DNA of 64,000 bases from Cucumis sativus (GCF_000004075.3 NC_026657.2:33032732-33096731), one strand, 5' to 3'. Shown: positions 49,128 through 61,438, numbered from the stretch's first letter. Numbers and translations are program-made. Notes: generated from the sequence alone by a model not told the origin.

Positions 49128-50130
49128 CTCGTTGATTGAAGGGTAAAAAATTGAAGTTGTGCTTTCTCAGATGCAATTTCAATGCTTTAAATCTTAAAAG
49201 AGAACTTGCTCACTATCTGCAACATTGGTAACGAGGAAACAACTTACAATCATTTATATGAATCCCAAAATCTCAACAGCACAATCAAAAAGTAATATAT
49301 TTGCACCATTTTCCACATAACTCGTGCATATCATACATGTTAACACATATGACATATTGAGTTCAAATATAAAAATATTGACGATAAAGTAACGTGAAAA
49401 AGACTAAATTTCTTTCAAGCACTCAACAGATGCGTCCCTTGTTTCAAAAGAGGATACCGAAGCTAAACAGTGGTAACTCTAAGGATTCCCAAGAGGGGGA
49501 AACAGTGATGGCTCCTACATTACCCATGTACTCAATTTCTCCATAAAAATCTTTTTTGTTCCTCCACAATATTTCCATGAAACTTAAATTAAATCCTTCC
49601 AATTTTTAACATATGCCCATTTTACCATAATATTTTCTACAATTTCAACAACAACAAAAAATCCCTTCACTCCAATTATAACCTTCAGATAATACAAGTA
49701 TAAACAAGGGTGAAGTTGTTTGGTAAATCAAAATTGCTCCTACAAGTTAAGGATTAAAAGAGGATTTCATAACAGGATAGACTATTCAGACTAGTCCTCT
49801 GATAAATAAAGAAGGGAGATGCTAGAAAATTCATGGTCGGAGAAACAAGGCAATTTCCAGCAGAAAAAAACGAGACGTTCAGACTATCAAAGCCTTAATA
49901 GAAAGACATAGGCAACAAATCAATAGACGAAAGATTAGGAAATCAGGGAAAACCTGCTGGAGAGAGGCTGGGACGACACGAGCAGAGGAAAGACGGCGAC
50001 GGAAACGGCGGCAGTAGCACTGAACGGGAGAGAGGGGGCGGCGACAATGAGCTGCTGAAAGAGAGGAAGAGACGGAGTGAAGAAGAAGAAGAAGGAGGTG
50101 TGGTGGAGCACGTGAGAGTAAAGGACGATG
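49128..50130 (-). promoter_or_regulatory. FCF1 5' leader with probable 5'UTR intron
   Basis: Upstream of the FCF1 ATG, a plausible acceptor (AATGTTGCAG) ends at 49217 and a plausible donor (CCAGCAG|GTTTTC) lies at 49953/49954, implying a ~737-nt intron in the 5' UTR. The outer leader exon (about 49954-50130) is far richer in GC and pyrimidines than its surroundings (CTTCTTCTTC, CCGCCG and TCTCTCC on the minus strand), as expected for a plant 5' UTR. Splice-site reading only. Confidence 0.55.
50109..50114. promoter_or_regulatory. G-box-type CACGTG near FCF1 transcription start
   Basis: Palindromic CACGTG in the GC-rich FCF1 leader/promoter, a binding core for plant bHLH and bZIP factors. A hexamer match alone is weak evidence. 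Confidence 0.3.
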
Positions 50131-50137
50131 ATGGAGG

Positions 50138-50146
50138 TTAGGGTTT
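50138..50146 (-). promoter_or_regulatory. Telo-box upstream of FCF1
   Basis: TTAGGGTTT on the plus strand, i.e. AAACCCTAA in FCF1 sense, lies at the outer edge of the FCF1 leader. Telo-boxes near the start of transcription are characteristic of plant ribosomal-protein and ribosome-biogenesis genes, consistent with FCF1's role. Confidence 0.6.
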
Positions 50147-51741
50147 TGCCACTTTCTATTGTTATATTTATTATCTTATTACTTTTTAAATTATTTTAAG
50201 TATCAAATCTTCTCTAATATTTACAAAATAATAAAATATCACAATTTAGATTAATCGGTCATTATTAGTAATATGATAATTTGTTTTATTTTATAATTTT
50301 CTTTTATTTCAAAATAGTCCTTATTTTTATTTATTCAAACCTATTACAATTCATTTGATGGATATAATTTGTGTTTAAGTTTTAAAATATTAAGTATTAC
50401 TCCTATTTACATTTTTACTATTGATTCTTTTTATTGCATATCTTTGATGTTGATTAATTTAAAAGAATTATACTTAATTAACTTCTCATTATCCTTAATT
50501 TTGTCATTCATAATCAATTCAAAGGGGATAGTTTTTTTTTTTTTTTTTTTTTTATCTATTTCATTTGTGAAGCTTGCTTTCTTTCATGTTGAGAATCCAA
50601 TTGATCTTAATTATAATAATAAAATATATATACATACACCATTTGGATAATCATTATTCTTTTATAATTATTGTTATTCAAATTTGAAAGTTAATGATTT
50701 GATTTAATCTCATTATAGTTGAACTATAAAATTACTACCAATCTCAAATAACGTATTTATAAAAAGAATACATATAAAACCACTTGAATTTCGTTTGTAA
50801 AACAAATGATTGCTTGGATGCATCTTCAGGTGTTGCATTTGCTCATTAAAATTGCTCTTCTTCCGTCGATCAAGAGTCCCTCGTTTTTCTAGACTTTTTT
50901 TTTCTTTGTAATATTTGTGTCAAATGTTAAATGATAACTTTGACTTAGATGATTGATATTATTTGATAGTCTTTCAACTCTTCTTAATTATTACTGCAGA
51001 TAAATGATAACTAAAACTAAAATCAAAGTATATAAGTAAAAGGTATGTTTATATAATAATTCATTCAATACAAATGTCCGTTATGACAATACACTTTATT
51101 CAAATGGTGATAGACAATATCATTGTTTCATAATTTAAATTTGTTTCTTCTAAAATCTAATTATGTTTATATATGTATAGGCACATAATTATTTTATAAA
51201 ATTATGAATGTTATTACTGATATAAAAAAAATCTATTATATACTTCATTTATAATTAAAAGTTTGTATAATAAACGGTGTTGTGAATTTCTAAGAATTAG
51301 TCCGAATATTTTAAGTCCAAATCTACCTCTTTACAACAACAATAATAGAAAATCATCATGTTATGACTTATGACTCCCCAAAATGGAAAGTTGGAAACTT
51401 TCTTTTATTCAAATGGTTGGTTAATGTCAAAAAATAAAATTAATTTTTAAAAGGATGGAAACAATCGAACATCCTCAAATTTTTATTTTTATAAGTGTAT
51501 GATACGTCAATTACCTTTGATCAGCTACAACCTCTACATTATTTATTGAAACAGAAAAATAGAGAAAAGGAAGAAAATTTTGGCAATGTAAAACTTTCTT
51601 TTTAAAAAAAGTTCAACAAACTGAAGTGTTGGAAACTCTTATATACCTTAGTTAATTAACTTGTAATTGTTGAACTATACCCAAATTGACGGTTAAATTT
51701 AAAAGATGGAATGAATCGTTATTGTTTAATTATTTTTTTGT
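50147..51741. other. Intergenic region between FCF1 and SSL gene A
   Basis: About 1.6 kb, AT-rich, with a 22-nt poly-T tract (50532-50553). It contains the FCF1 promoter at the left and presumably the 3' UTR of the minus-strand SSL gene A at the right. No gene is seen. Confidence 0.6.
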
Positions 51742-54700
51742 TCACATCTTAATCTTAGCAGCAAAAGGAGTATTAATAGAGCCAATCCAAACAACACCAT
51801 CCTCTCTTTCTTCCACTTCAGAAAAAGACTTCCATTTCAAATCTCCTTTGCCTTCAATAATCTCCATTACTTCACCTTCTTCACTAACTCTCATTCCAAT
51901 CCCACCATTCTTTATCCATTTTCCTAAAAATGAATGCACTTTATCTATATCCAAAGGTAGCTTCAATAGCACCTTCCCTATCCAAGGTTGAGATAATATC
52001 AACCTCAACGATCCCCGTTTTCTCGAGTGAATTCCAACCCAAAACCCACCTCGACGACTCGCTTTTATGTTGTCTGGGAAGCCAGGGAGCTCAGCGATTA
52101 CGTCGTAGCTCCCGGCTTTTACAGTCTTTAGCCAGTACTTGAGAATCCTGCACTTGGTCGTCTCGGCGAGTAGAAGGAAGTCGCCGTTTTTGCTCAGTGA
52201 AACTCCATTTGGAAATGAAAGGTTTGCTAAGAGAAGAGATAGTTGTTTGGTTTTTGGATCATATTTCATTAGCCTTCCTGTATTGTCTCCACTTAATACC
52301 GAAGATGCAAAGTTCCTGCCAAAAAAACAAATCTTTGATGGCTTGGTCAGTGTATTTGAATTTTCTAGCCTTTTTTTATAAAAAAAAAATGTATTAAATT
52401 ATTTGTCTGTTTGTTTGTTTTTTTCCATAAACAAATAAGGATGAAAAAACCATGTATTTATATAAGCTTCATTTTCACAAACTAAATGGCTATTAAACAT
52501 AGAACAGGTCTTTGAGCTAAAAGTGCATGTGTGTGTGATATATATTACTTAATTTAAATCTTGCATCTACTTGTAAGTCTTTCAATTTATTCTAACATTT
52601 TATAAAATCACTGTGTAATAGATTCGTTAGCTTTTTTAAAAAACATATCGTGTATTTATCGAGCACAAAATTATTCATAAACACCAAAATTGGACATTTA
52701 AGGTACAAAAACTAAACTACTTATACTTCAACAACGACCACTGCAGCCTTCAAAGAAGATAGGTCGAATGTTTTGTTTCGAGGACTAGTTTAGAGACTAT
52801 GAGACTTGACGTACGAAAGTGAGAGAGAAAGAACTACCTTCTTTGATAGTGAGAAGAGCTATCAGTGAAATAGACAACTCCAGAGAATTGATCAATGTCC
52901 AAGCCATTTGCAAAGGTTAATGAATCAAACCCACGAAGTTGATCCTCTCGCGTCTGAAAATCAAGCCTTTCGGCCAAACCCCCATTAGAGCCAACTCGAA
53001 GCAATCCCATGTATGCATCAGCAATGTACAATTGATCGCCATCGCCACTGTCTTTGAATTTGAGGCCTAATGGCCTCCCACATCTCTCTTCTCTTTCCTC
53101 CCTTCTCTCTCTTTCTTCACAACCTGTTCTGTTATTTTTCATTTTTATCATTTAGTTTTTAATCAGCCATTAAATTACGAATTCGTATTCAAATTACATT
53201 CAATAAAACCTTCAAATGAACGACATATAATGATTGAAATTAAATAGAGAATCCAAACTAAGCAAAATCAAACAAATTATATATTCTTGTGCCAATTAAT
53301 ATATCTAACAAATATGTATTTGCAATAGTTTAATTAATATATAAAGGAAAAAGAATAATTTTGACGATTAAATATTTTCATTTCAACCTAAAACTTTCCA
53401 TTTTGATTAAATTTTGGAAAATTACACATATTAATAACAAATTAAGTAAATGAAATGTATAAATTTAAGAAATTTCATATAATTAGAACCCAACAATGTA
53501 GCTGGAAATATATCACCACATAAAAATGTGTGACGAACCAAGAAAAGTGACAAAACGTAACTTACACGTGGAGATCATGCAAAACGAGAGGCCAAAATCG
53601 TAATAGAATTTAATATTTGTTATTAATTTAATGTAATTTTGAATAAGATGAAGAAAAACAAGTCCTGAAATAATCCAACCCTATTTGTTAATTTAATATT
53701 TTTTGTCCAACTAATCAAAATCAAATCAAACATTATATAACATTAATAATGTGAGATTCCTTTGCTATTCTTTGAAAAGCTGTTTCTACTTTGACATCTC
53801 AGCCTAATAAAAAAATTAAATTAAACCCATCCTCTTAATTCCTATGAAATAGTAATAACATTTCTATTTCCAACTCTTTTTCTCCCTTTGGGACAAAAAT
53901 TATCAATCATAGATCTACCAGCAAAGAGCCAACAGCCACATTTTTTTTCAAAGGTACTATCACACATAATTATTAGTATGGAACCAATAATAATTCACTT
54001 CATAATCTTATCCTTACATTATAGATTTTAGAAAAATAGCCTTTCTACCCTAAAGGTTGTATCAGTGACCAAATGTTGTATTAATTAAAACTTTAAACTA
54101 ATACTTTATAAATGTTGATGGATAAAAATTGATGGAAAATAATAATTTATATTAGTGATTAATTTTAATTTTGTATCGTTAAATTAATCCATATAGATTG
54201 ATGGATAAAGATGGAGTAAAAATAATAATTCATGTCAATTAAATAATTCTCTTATACGCGTGTAAACTTATTCATTTTATACCACTAGAGTTCGATCATG
54301 GGTGAATCTCAAAAGAAATTCTACCCAAATGTTTTAATTGATTTAAAAACAAAAGTTTAATTTATATAATTATAAATCTCATACTAAATATATTTCAATC
54401 GAACATGTATGGTGTGAATTGGAAGTTAAAATGGAAGAATTCAAACCTAAGCTCAAATGTGATAGGTCTAAGTTTTAATTTTGTTAATCTATTGTATTAG
54501 GCTTTTAAAATTGTTTTGGAACACTCAAAAGTCAATAAATAAAATAAATTCAATTATGACATTGATTCATGTGAGCTAATATAGTATCAATACTTTTAGT
54601 TTTAGAGAAGAACATATGAGAGAAAATTAGAGATTTTAAAAAGAAAAACAATGAAAAAAAGGACCAATGTGTGTTGCCTAAGCAAAAATAATAAGAGAAA

Positions 54701-55164
54701 ACTTTTAACAAAAAGAAAAAAAAAACAAATATTAAAAATACTGATTACAATTCTAAACATAATAATTTAAATTTGGACAAGAACATCAACAAAATATATA
54801 TATACACAAATAAAATAAACTCAAACGTGCATTTGATTAAATAATTAGAAGAAAGAAGAAAAAAAAGCAAAAAAACAGAGAGTTGAAATTACCTGTTTGA
54901 AGAAGTAACGGCGAAATCAATCCAGGTTTGTTGTTGGGGCAGCCATTTGATAATTCGGCCGTCGGAGATGCCGGTGTAAGGTCCGCCGCCAGAACTGTCG
55001 AAGGCGAAGCTCTCCGGCCCAACGGCACCGTGAATCGGCACGTATTCCGTTTTCCAATGATCGAAAGTGGTCTCCGGTGGCAGGGAAAATCTGGTGATGT
55101 TGATGGCGAGTAGGGCGAAGAGGGCGGAGAGGGCGGTTGCGTTGAGGCAGAAATTGAAGTTCAT
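51742..55164 (-). CDS. STRICTOSIDINE SYNTHASE-LIKE protein, gene A, 3 exons, 378 aa
   Basis: Six-bladed beta-propeller of the Str_synth (APMAP-like) family; enzymatic role uncertain. Exons in transcript order: 55164-54893, 53128-52838, 52315-51742. The N terminus has a hydrophobic segment (about residues 7-22), a signal peptide or anchor for secretory/vacuolar targeting, with possible N-glycosylation sites NAT and NIT. Family blocks: GAVGPESFAFD, GPYTGISDGRI, CGRPLGLKF, LYIADAYMGL, YFTDSS, LPGFPDNI. Two Cys (before the E/R tract and in CGRPLG) correspond to the conserved disulfide pair of strictosidine synthase, but the residues between them are almost all Glu/Arg. True strictosidine synthase activity (Pictet-Spengler condensation) is not expected, because SSL proteins outside alkaloid plants are generally not known to have it. 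It is paralogous to gene B downstream, with the same intron positions and phases. Confidence 0.9.
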
Positions 55165-55719
55165 TGCTCTTGTAATGAGAGAAAGAGAGAGAGAGAAAAG
55201 AATTTGAGGAGGAGGAGAAGTGTGAGGATGTGTTTATTCTGTTTTGAAGGCGGAGCAGTGGCAGTTTTGTAGTTTAGAAAAAACGTTGGGATTGTGTTTA
55301 GCAGTTGGCACGTTTTGTAATGGGGGTTATTTTCGTCTTTCGCTTTAACTCTATCTATTGTTTTTACATTCTTTCATTTCGGGGATTGGGAAACCCTATA
55401 AACTATTTGGGGCATTGAGTTAAAATAAACTCTCTCAACTTCTATCTAAAATTTGCCAACTTCTTTGTACTTAATTTATATGTTTGTATTTGAGAATTTT
55501 CATTAGCTAATAACAATAAATAAATCGATACAAAAAAAACAGCTTGTAACTTTTTTTATACATTGTAAATTTGATTTGATAATTTATTATTTTTGTAATT
55601 TAAAAAATGTAAGTGACTAATTTCTTTTACTATTTTTTGTAAACTTCCTTTTGTATCTTGAATACACACTTAAATTTTATATATTTTGTGTATAAACATT
55701 TTTTAAAATAGCAAAATAA

Positions 55720-55830
55720 ATTAAAATATTTATAAGTTATAGCAAAATGTTAGATTCTATCTATGATAGTCATCGATAGACTTCTATCACTGTAGCATAT
55801 ATTTTGTTATATGTTGTAAATATTTTGTAA
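55720..55830. repeat. GATAGA-type dispersed repeat, best-preserved copy
   Basis: AATATTTATAAGTTATAGCA, AAATGTTAGATTCTATCTAT, GATAGTCATCGATAGACTTC and TATCACTGTAGCATATATTT follow each other. The inner units form short hairpins (TCTATCTATGATAG; ATCGAT). This composition is familiar from repeats abundant in cucurbit genomes (from memory). Confidence 0.6.
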
Positions 55831-56479
55831 AATTTACTACTTTTGTGTTAAATAAAATATAACTTTTCTAATTTTTCTTTTGGAATTTCACCATTTTCAT
55901 TTTTCTTCTTTTTCTTTCTATCGTTGATTTATATTTTTTTATCTCGTGTAATTTTTCTTTTAATTTAATCTCTCTCATCATCTTAGTAGTCAATCGAATG
56001 CGACCACATTTTTGCAATAATTTCGCATTCAATTATATTCCTCCAAATTTGGGGAATCATCATAGTTAATATTAGTGTTTGTTTGGTGCGGTAGGAATTT
56101 AAAATCTAGAGTTTGATTAACCTACTAAACTAAGTACCACACGGGTAAAAAGAGAACCTCTCTTTGTTAAAGGGAAGGAATTCATTTCTATCGCTATTTT
56201 TATCATGCAAAAGAGTGTGGCTCATCTACCCCTATGTATAAGGTAAAAAGAAAAAAACAAGTAACAAACCATTCATGACTCTACCTATCTTTTTATAATT
56301 CATGTAGTCCACTAGTCAAACTATGCATAACTGACCAAAAAAACTGAAAGTAATTTTTAAAAATAAAGAAACAATAATTTTTCATTTGTCATGTAGTAGT
56401 AAGTGACAATTACAAATTTAACGATTAGATTCAAATGATTAGTATTTAACAAATAAAATTACAAAAATAACAAAATTTA

Positions 56480-56590
56480 TTAAAATGTATCACTGATAGA
56501 TCATATTGTAAATATTGATCCGTCATTAATAGACCATAAGAAACTACCAACTATAGAAATTTATCATTAATACAAGTTGCTATATTTATA
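56480..56590. repeat. GATAGA-type dispersed repeat
   Basis: AAAATGTATCACTGATAGAT, then ATTGATCCGTCATTAATAGA and ATCATTAATACAAGTTGCTA. Same family, more diverged. Confidence 0.45.
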
Positions 56591-58820
56591 TAATTTTAAA
56601 AATGATCTTGCACATACACTCAAATATTATCCCTAAAAAATATCTAATGGAATAAAAGAGTTACATGGAAAATTGTGAATTTTCAAAAGTAATATGAAGT
56701 GCTTCATTTCTAGTAGGTTGGAAATTATATTTATTCTCTCCCACCAAATTAAAACCCTTTAAAATTTTCTAATTAAACATTTAAATTTGTAGTCCAAATT
56801 CAAAAACAATCTTTTTTAAAAAAGAATTAAATCTTATGTTGGATTTTAAAAATATTCCGATGAATTATTAGATAACAATAAAACATAAATATTCATATAT
56901 GAAAGTATAATACTTAATTAATTCTGATAAAGAAAAAATGAAACTATTCTATTTATAACCATTTCATTTTTGAAAATTAAAGTTATCAATATTTTAATTT
57001 TATTATCTACTTTCTATCTATTTAAAAATTGAGGCAAAGCTTTAATTATAAAAAGTAAATAGTTTTTGAAAACCTTGAACTTGTAAAGCTTGCCAAAAAT
57101 GGAGGTTGATAGTATAGGCTCTTTGCTACTTTCATCTACCATTGATTACAAAAATCACTTTACCTCACTTTCAAAACACCTCATCTTAAATTTAATTAAA
57201 TTTTTGTATATAGATTTAAAATTAATTTATAAAATTTTCAGGAGTCATACATACATAATAAAATGGTTGTCAAAGTTAACACTCAACGTAACTAAAATAA
57301 ACTTTCTATCTTTAGAGGTTAAATGTCGGATCTTCTACTCTTTAGTTGTTTTACTTAGAAAAACAAAATCAAGTGTAAAACATAATTACCTGGAATTAAT
57401 TACATTTGAAATAAAAAGAAAATAAGTACGGAGAAAAACTATACTTTAGTTAAGATATAGATGTTTCTAATCAATTGCATCTCTTACCAACAAACACTCA
57501 AATTTATCGAGTATTAATATGATTTTACAAGTATATATTTGTATGTATACATCATGAAATTCATCCCTATAGTAAGTTTTGACTCTTTGAATTTTTCGAA
57601 ATAGGTGTAAAGTAGAATTAGCATCTCGGGTCATTAATTAATTTATCTACACCATGTTAGTTTGCTACATGTCTTCACATTAACACACCATCAATGCCCG
57701 ATAGGATTGTTGTATGTAATTATCATAAACACAAACATTTATTGACATTATTAGTGTGTCATTTTATTTGTCTATGAGTTTGTAGATATGCAACTTTAGA
57801 AATTCTTCAACTGTGTATTTATTCTATTAATACATTACCAACAGATAGACTACTATTATCAAACAATGGTTTGGTAAAGTTCATCTACAGTGATATTATA
57901 CTACTATGTTTCAAAATAATCCTATACATGTATTTTTGCAACAAAATATTGTTGTATGCACTATTGTGTTTAGTTAGTTATTTGCTAGCTAGATGTGCCA
58001 TACCTACAAACAATAGGGAACAAATATTAATTAGAATGAATGCTCTTTAATTTTTGTACTAAATTAATTTGGAAGACAATTAGGAAGATTCATCTTGTGT
58101 TCAATTTGTAATGCTATTTATGCAGCTTCATTTATAAGATAGACTTTAAAATAATCAAAATGAAAAAGTAATATTCCGCTTTTAATTTTGTATTAATAAG
58201 GCTCTAAATTTTTTTAAATTAAAACCATTTTCGATTTTAGTAGACACAATTTTAATTTTAATCCAGAATAAAAAAAAAGAATGAAAAAGAAAATTATTTT
58301 AGTGTATGATTAAAATGAGACAGCACAAAATATTTCGTTCTTATAAATAAAATTACATTGTTTATGAACAAACCCAACAGTACAATAATGTTAACAAAAG
58401 TTTTTAAGGGTTTTTTCATAAAATAAAATAAAAGTTTTTGAAGGTTAGCAACTTGATAGATTTTAATTTAAATGTTCAGTAACTATATGTACCTAATAAA
58501 TATATGTGTGTGTATATATATACACTCCACAACGATGCTTAAAAGTTATGAACAATATTTTGAAATTTAAACCACAATCTCTTAAACACAAGACCAAAAT
58601 GAAGAAAGTTTCAAAATCCATTAATATATTAACCAGAAGTTAGATCACCAAGAGAGCTCCAGCTTTCTTCCAAAGCCATTTTTATGATCTTCTACGTGAA
58701 AGTTTATCTATTTCAAAAAGGGAAAAAACTAAAATTACAAGAGGAAGAAGAAGCGAGAGTGAAAATTACTATCTACTCGAATCGTGTTTCGAGAAATAGC
58801 TTAGGAAAACAAGCCTATTT

Positions 58821-61438
58821 TTATTCATAAACACCAATGAACGGCATTAAAACCGATCCGAACCACAGTTTTCCATCCTTCTCTTCAACTTCACTAATGA
58901 ACTTCAAAGTGTTTCCTTCACAATCTTCTAAAACCTCCAAAACCTCTCCTTCCTCACTCAACCTAATAGCAGTTGCATGGGCCTTCCCTCCCACCAACAA
59001 CCCATGCAATCGCTTGAAATCAATTGGAAGCTTCAACAGAAGTTTCCCAAACCAAGATGTTGAAGTAACCAAGTTCCCAATAATTCCCTTTTTCGAATGC
59101 AAAGCAACCCAATATTCACCTTTCGGATTCCTTCTAATGTTGTCAGGAAAGCCTGGAAGCCGAGCAAGAACATCAAAATTTCCTGCTTCAGTACCTTGAA
59201 GCCAAAATCTGAGAATCCTGCCAGAGGTAGACTCAACCACAAGCACGTAGGAATGGTCTTTGCTTAATGCAATACCATTGGCAAATGCAAGGCCTTGTAA
59301 TAAAACCGTAACTTGCTTACTAGCTCGATGATACTTAAATAACCTTCCCGTACTATCTCCGCTCAATATCGACGCCATGAACTGTCTTCAAATGTAAACA
59401 TTCATCAAAACCAAAGTTTAACAAGAACACCACAGCCAGTTAATGGACTATGAATTTCAGATTGCGGTAACTGTAATACTATAAGCAGTTCCAGTTTCAA
59501 ATTTAGTGAAGTGTTATGCTAAAGAGAGGTGACCAGTGACATTTAGAAACATATAAGTTTAGTTGAACTAACAAATAAATTAAAATTTAAAAGTCAGAAA
59601 TTTCAGATTCATTAATCAGATTTTTCTACTTTAAAGATCAGTTGCTAAAATGAGGTATGTTTGAGTCTGAGTTACCTTCTTTGGAAAACTGTACTACTGT
59701 CAGTAAAGTATATGATATCGTTGTCCTCATCAATATCAAGATCATTTGTGAAACGAAGTGGCTTGCCTTCAAATTCACTTACAAGTTTTGTTGCCAAACC
59801 TCCACTAGGTCCCACAACATGAAGACCGAGATAGGCATCAGCGATGTAGAGATCTCCAGTTGTCTTATCAAAACGCAGTCCTAATGGCCTCCCACAAACA
59901 TGCTCCAATTCAGGTGCAAATGGGCGAACACACTCACTCCTTCGAGGACATAAAACAAAATGAATCAACAAGGGAAACGTGAAAAATGAACAATATTTGC
60001 TAAACAATAAATATGCACAACCCTGTTTCCAGCAAGCAAAACACAAACATGCACATCTAAAGACAAAACAGACATTTTCATAGTACAAAGAAATGTATGA
60101 GGCAGAAAGTGAAGTACTTCAAAGTTCAAATCCAACGTCATTGGCTCAAATTCTATAGGAGCATAAAGATGTTTTCTTAGGCTGAGGAGATAGTTTGATT
60201 TTAAAAGCTCCAAGGCGGGGAATTGAACCTTCAACCTTTAGGGACAGAGGTCATGTCATTACCACTTAACCAAACTTTTTTTGGCAGGCCTAAGAGACGG
60301 TTTTGATTTGCCCTTTCCTAGTGTCAATCCCGTTTCAATCTCCAACAGATCTTATTTGATTCCAAAAACCTGAGTTTTTGGCTTTGGTAGGTGGGATAGT
60401 CATGCCCAGCCCTTTCATGATACTAAGCCAGGCAAATACTATGAAGGGATAAAATCTATTCACTGAGAAAAATGAGCTGAGCGATTTAAACCTGTGATAG
60501 TTCTTTTTTATTTATAAAAAAGTTTTGAGACCAGAGCAACTCACCCAGAGTCCCAGACACATGAAAAACAAGGCCTTGAAATGATTCCTCAACAACTTGA
60601 TATCCAATTATAAGGGCACTAGAGGTAGTTGACTCTGCCCCCAAATCCTCCTGAAATGGGCTTTATGGCAAAGAGCAAGAAGAAAACAAAGACCAGGTCC
60701 AGGCAGGAGAATTTGAAAATCAATTCTCCAAACCAAGCTTATCTTACAACATTACATTAAAAAGTCCAACCAGAACATATTCCATCTATATTTATATCTA
60801 TATCTCAAAATCACTCCCAAACATAAAATAACTCCAAAAGTCCAACCAAAACATCTAGCATGTGTGTGTTCACCATTTTTATTAAAGGAAAAACAAGTGA
60901 TTAATCAGCCATCTCCAAATATTTTATATAAAAACAAGAATTCAACAATGATCCTGCTTAAAATAATAATAATAATAACAACAACAAAGGTCCAGCCAAG
61001 CAACACCATTCCATGATCATATTACAGAATATTTAGCTTAAAAAAACCTCCCCTTAAACAATTTTTGTAAAAAATCAAAACCCAAAATTAATTAACCAAT
61101 ATACAATTGGACAACAAGATAATGATAAAATTGTACCTCTGAGAGCTAGTAACAGCGAAATCAGTCCAGCCACGGCCATCACCTTGCCACTTGAGAATCC
61201 GGCCATCAGCAACCCCAGTGTAGGGACCTTCACCATTCTGGTCAAAAATCAAACTCTCCGGTCCGATTGCTCCAGTGAGAGGAATAACGTTGGCGGAACG
61301 AAGATAATCGTGGGTTCCAGGAATGTGCGGCGGCGCAAAGACCTGTTCGAGCTTGAGAAAAGGGGTTTGGAGGGAGAAGATGATAGCAACAAGGGCAGCA
61401 ACAGTGGCCGCCACAAAGAATGTAAGCATGGAATACAT
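58821..61438 (-). CDS. STRICTOSIDINE SYNTHASE-LIKE protein, gene B, 3 exons, 376 aa
   Basis: Str_synth-family beta-propeller, tandem paralogue of gene A. Exons in transcript order: 61438-61137, 59939-59676, 59385-58821; intron phases equal those of gene A (both phase 2, after TSS-x-R and after Q-R). The start MYSMLTF at 61438 is chosen because a hydrophobic anchor (about residues 4-22) follows at once. The ORF is open upstream to 61600, which would add 54 residues with no family similarity. Blocks: GAIGPESLIFD, GPYTGVADGRILKW, CVRPFAPELEHVCGRPLGL (the conserved Cys pair, spacing 12), LYIADAYLGL, NDLDID, YFTDSS, LSGDSTGRL, LPGFPDNI. The exon 2 acceptor (TCGAAG) has a poor pyrimidine tract. Predicted secretory-pathway or ER protein; substrate unknown. 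Intron 1 carries a SINE remnant. Confidence 0.9.
60195..60280 (-). repeat. tRNA-derived SINE head in SSL gene B intron 1
   Basis: On the minus strand, TTGGTTAAGTGGTAATG (60273-60257, A box) is followed 27 nt later by GGTTCAATTCCCC (60229-60217, B box), the spacing of a tRNA. No acceptor stem pairs, so it is a SINE head, not a tRNA gene. It has the same orientation as the host gene. Confidence 0.55.
60958..60987 (+). repeat. AAT/AAC trinucleotide repeat
   Basis: A short (AAT)n(AAC)n microsatellite within SSL gene B intron 1. Confidence 0.75.

Larger units (their letters stand above)
55165..58820. other. Intergenic region between the two SSL genes
   Basis: About 3.7 kb. The SSL A leader at 55165-55240 includes a GAGAGA run. 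GATAGA-type repeats occur at 55720-55830 and 56480-56590. A TG/TA microsatellite lies near 58505-58522. The region left of 58820 probably includes the 3' UTR of SSL gene B. A 111-codon plus-strand ORF at 57090-57425 shows no recognisable motif. Confidence 0.6.

Noticed and set aside
51686..51991. 101-codon plus-strand ORF
   Set aside because: Antisense shadow of SSL gene A exon 3.
57090..57425. 111-codon plus-strand ORF between the SSL genes
   Set aside because: Lys/Ile/Leu-rich as expected from AT-rich random DNA, no motif or conserved start context; kept out of the gene list.
58837..59199. 120-codon plus-strand ORF
   Set aside because: Antisense shadow of SSL gene B exon 3.
60195..60280. 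Functional tRNA gene
   Set aside because: A and B boxes are present but acceptor and anticodon stems cannot be formed; best read as a SINE head.
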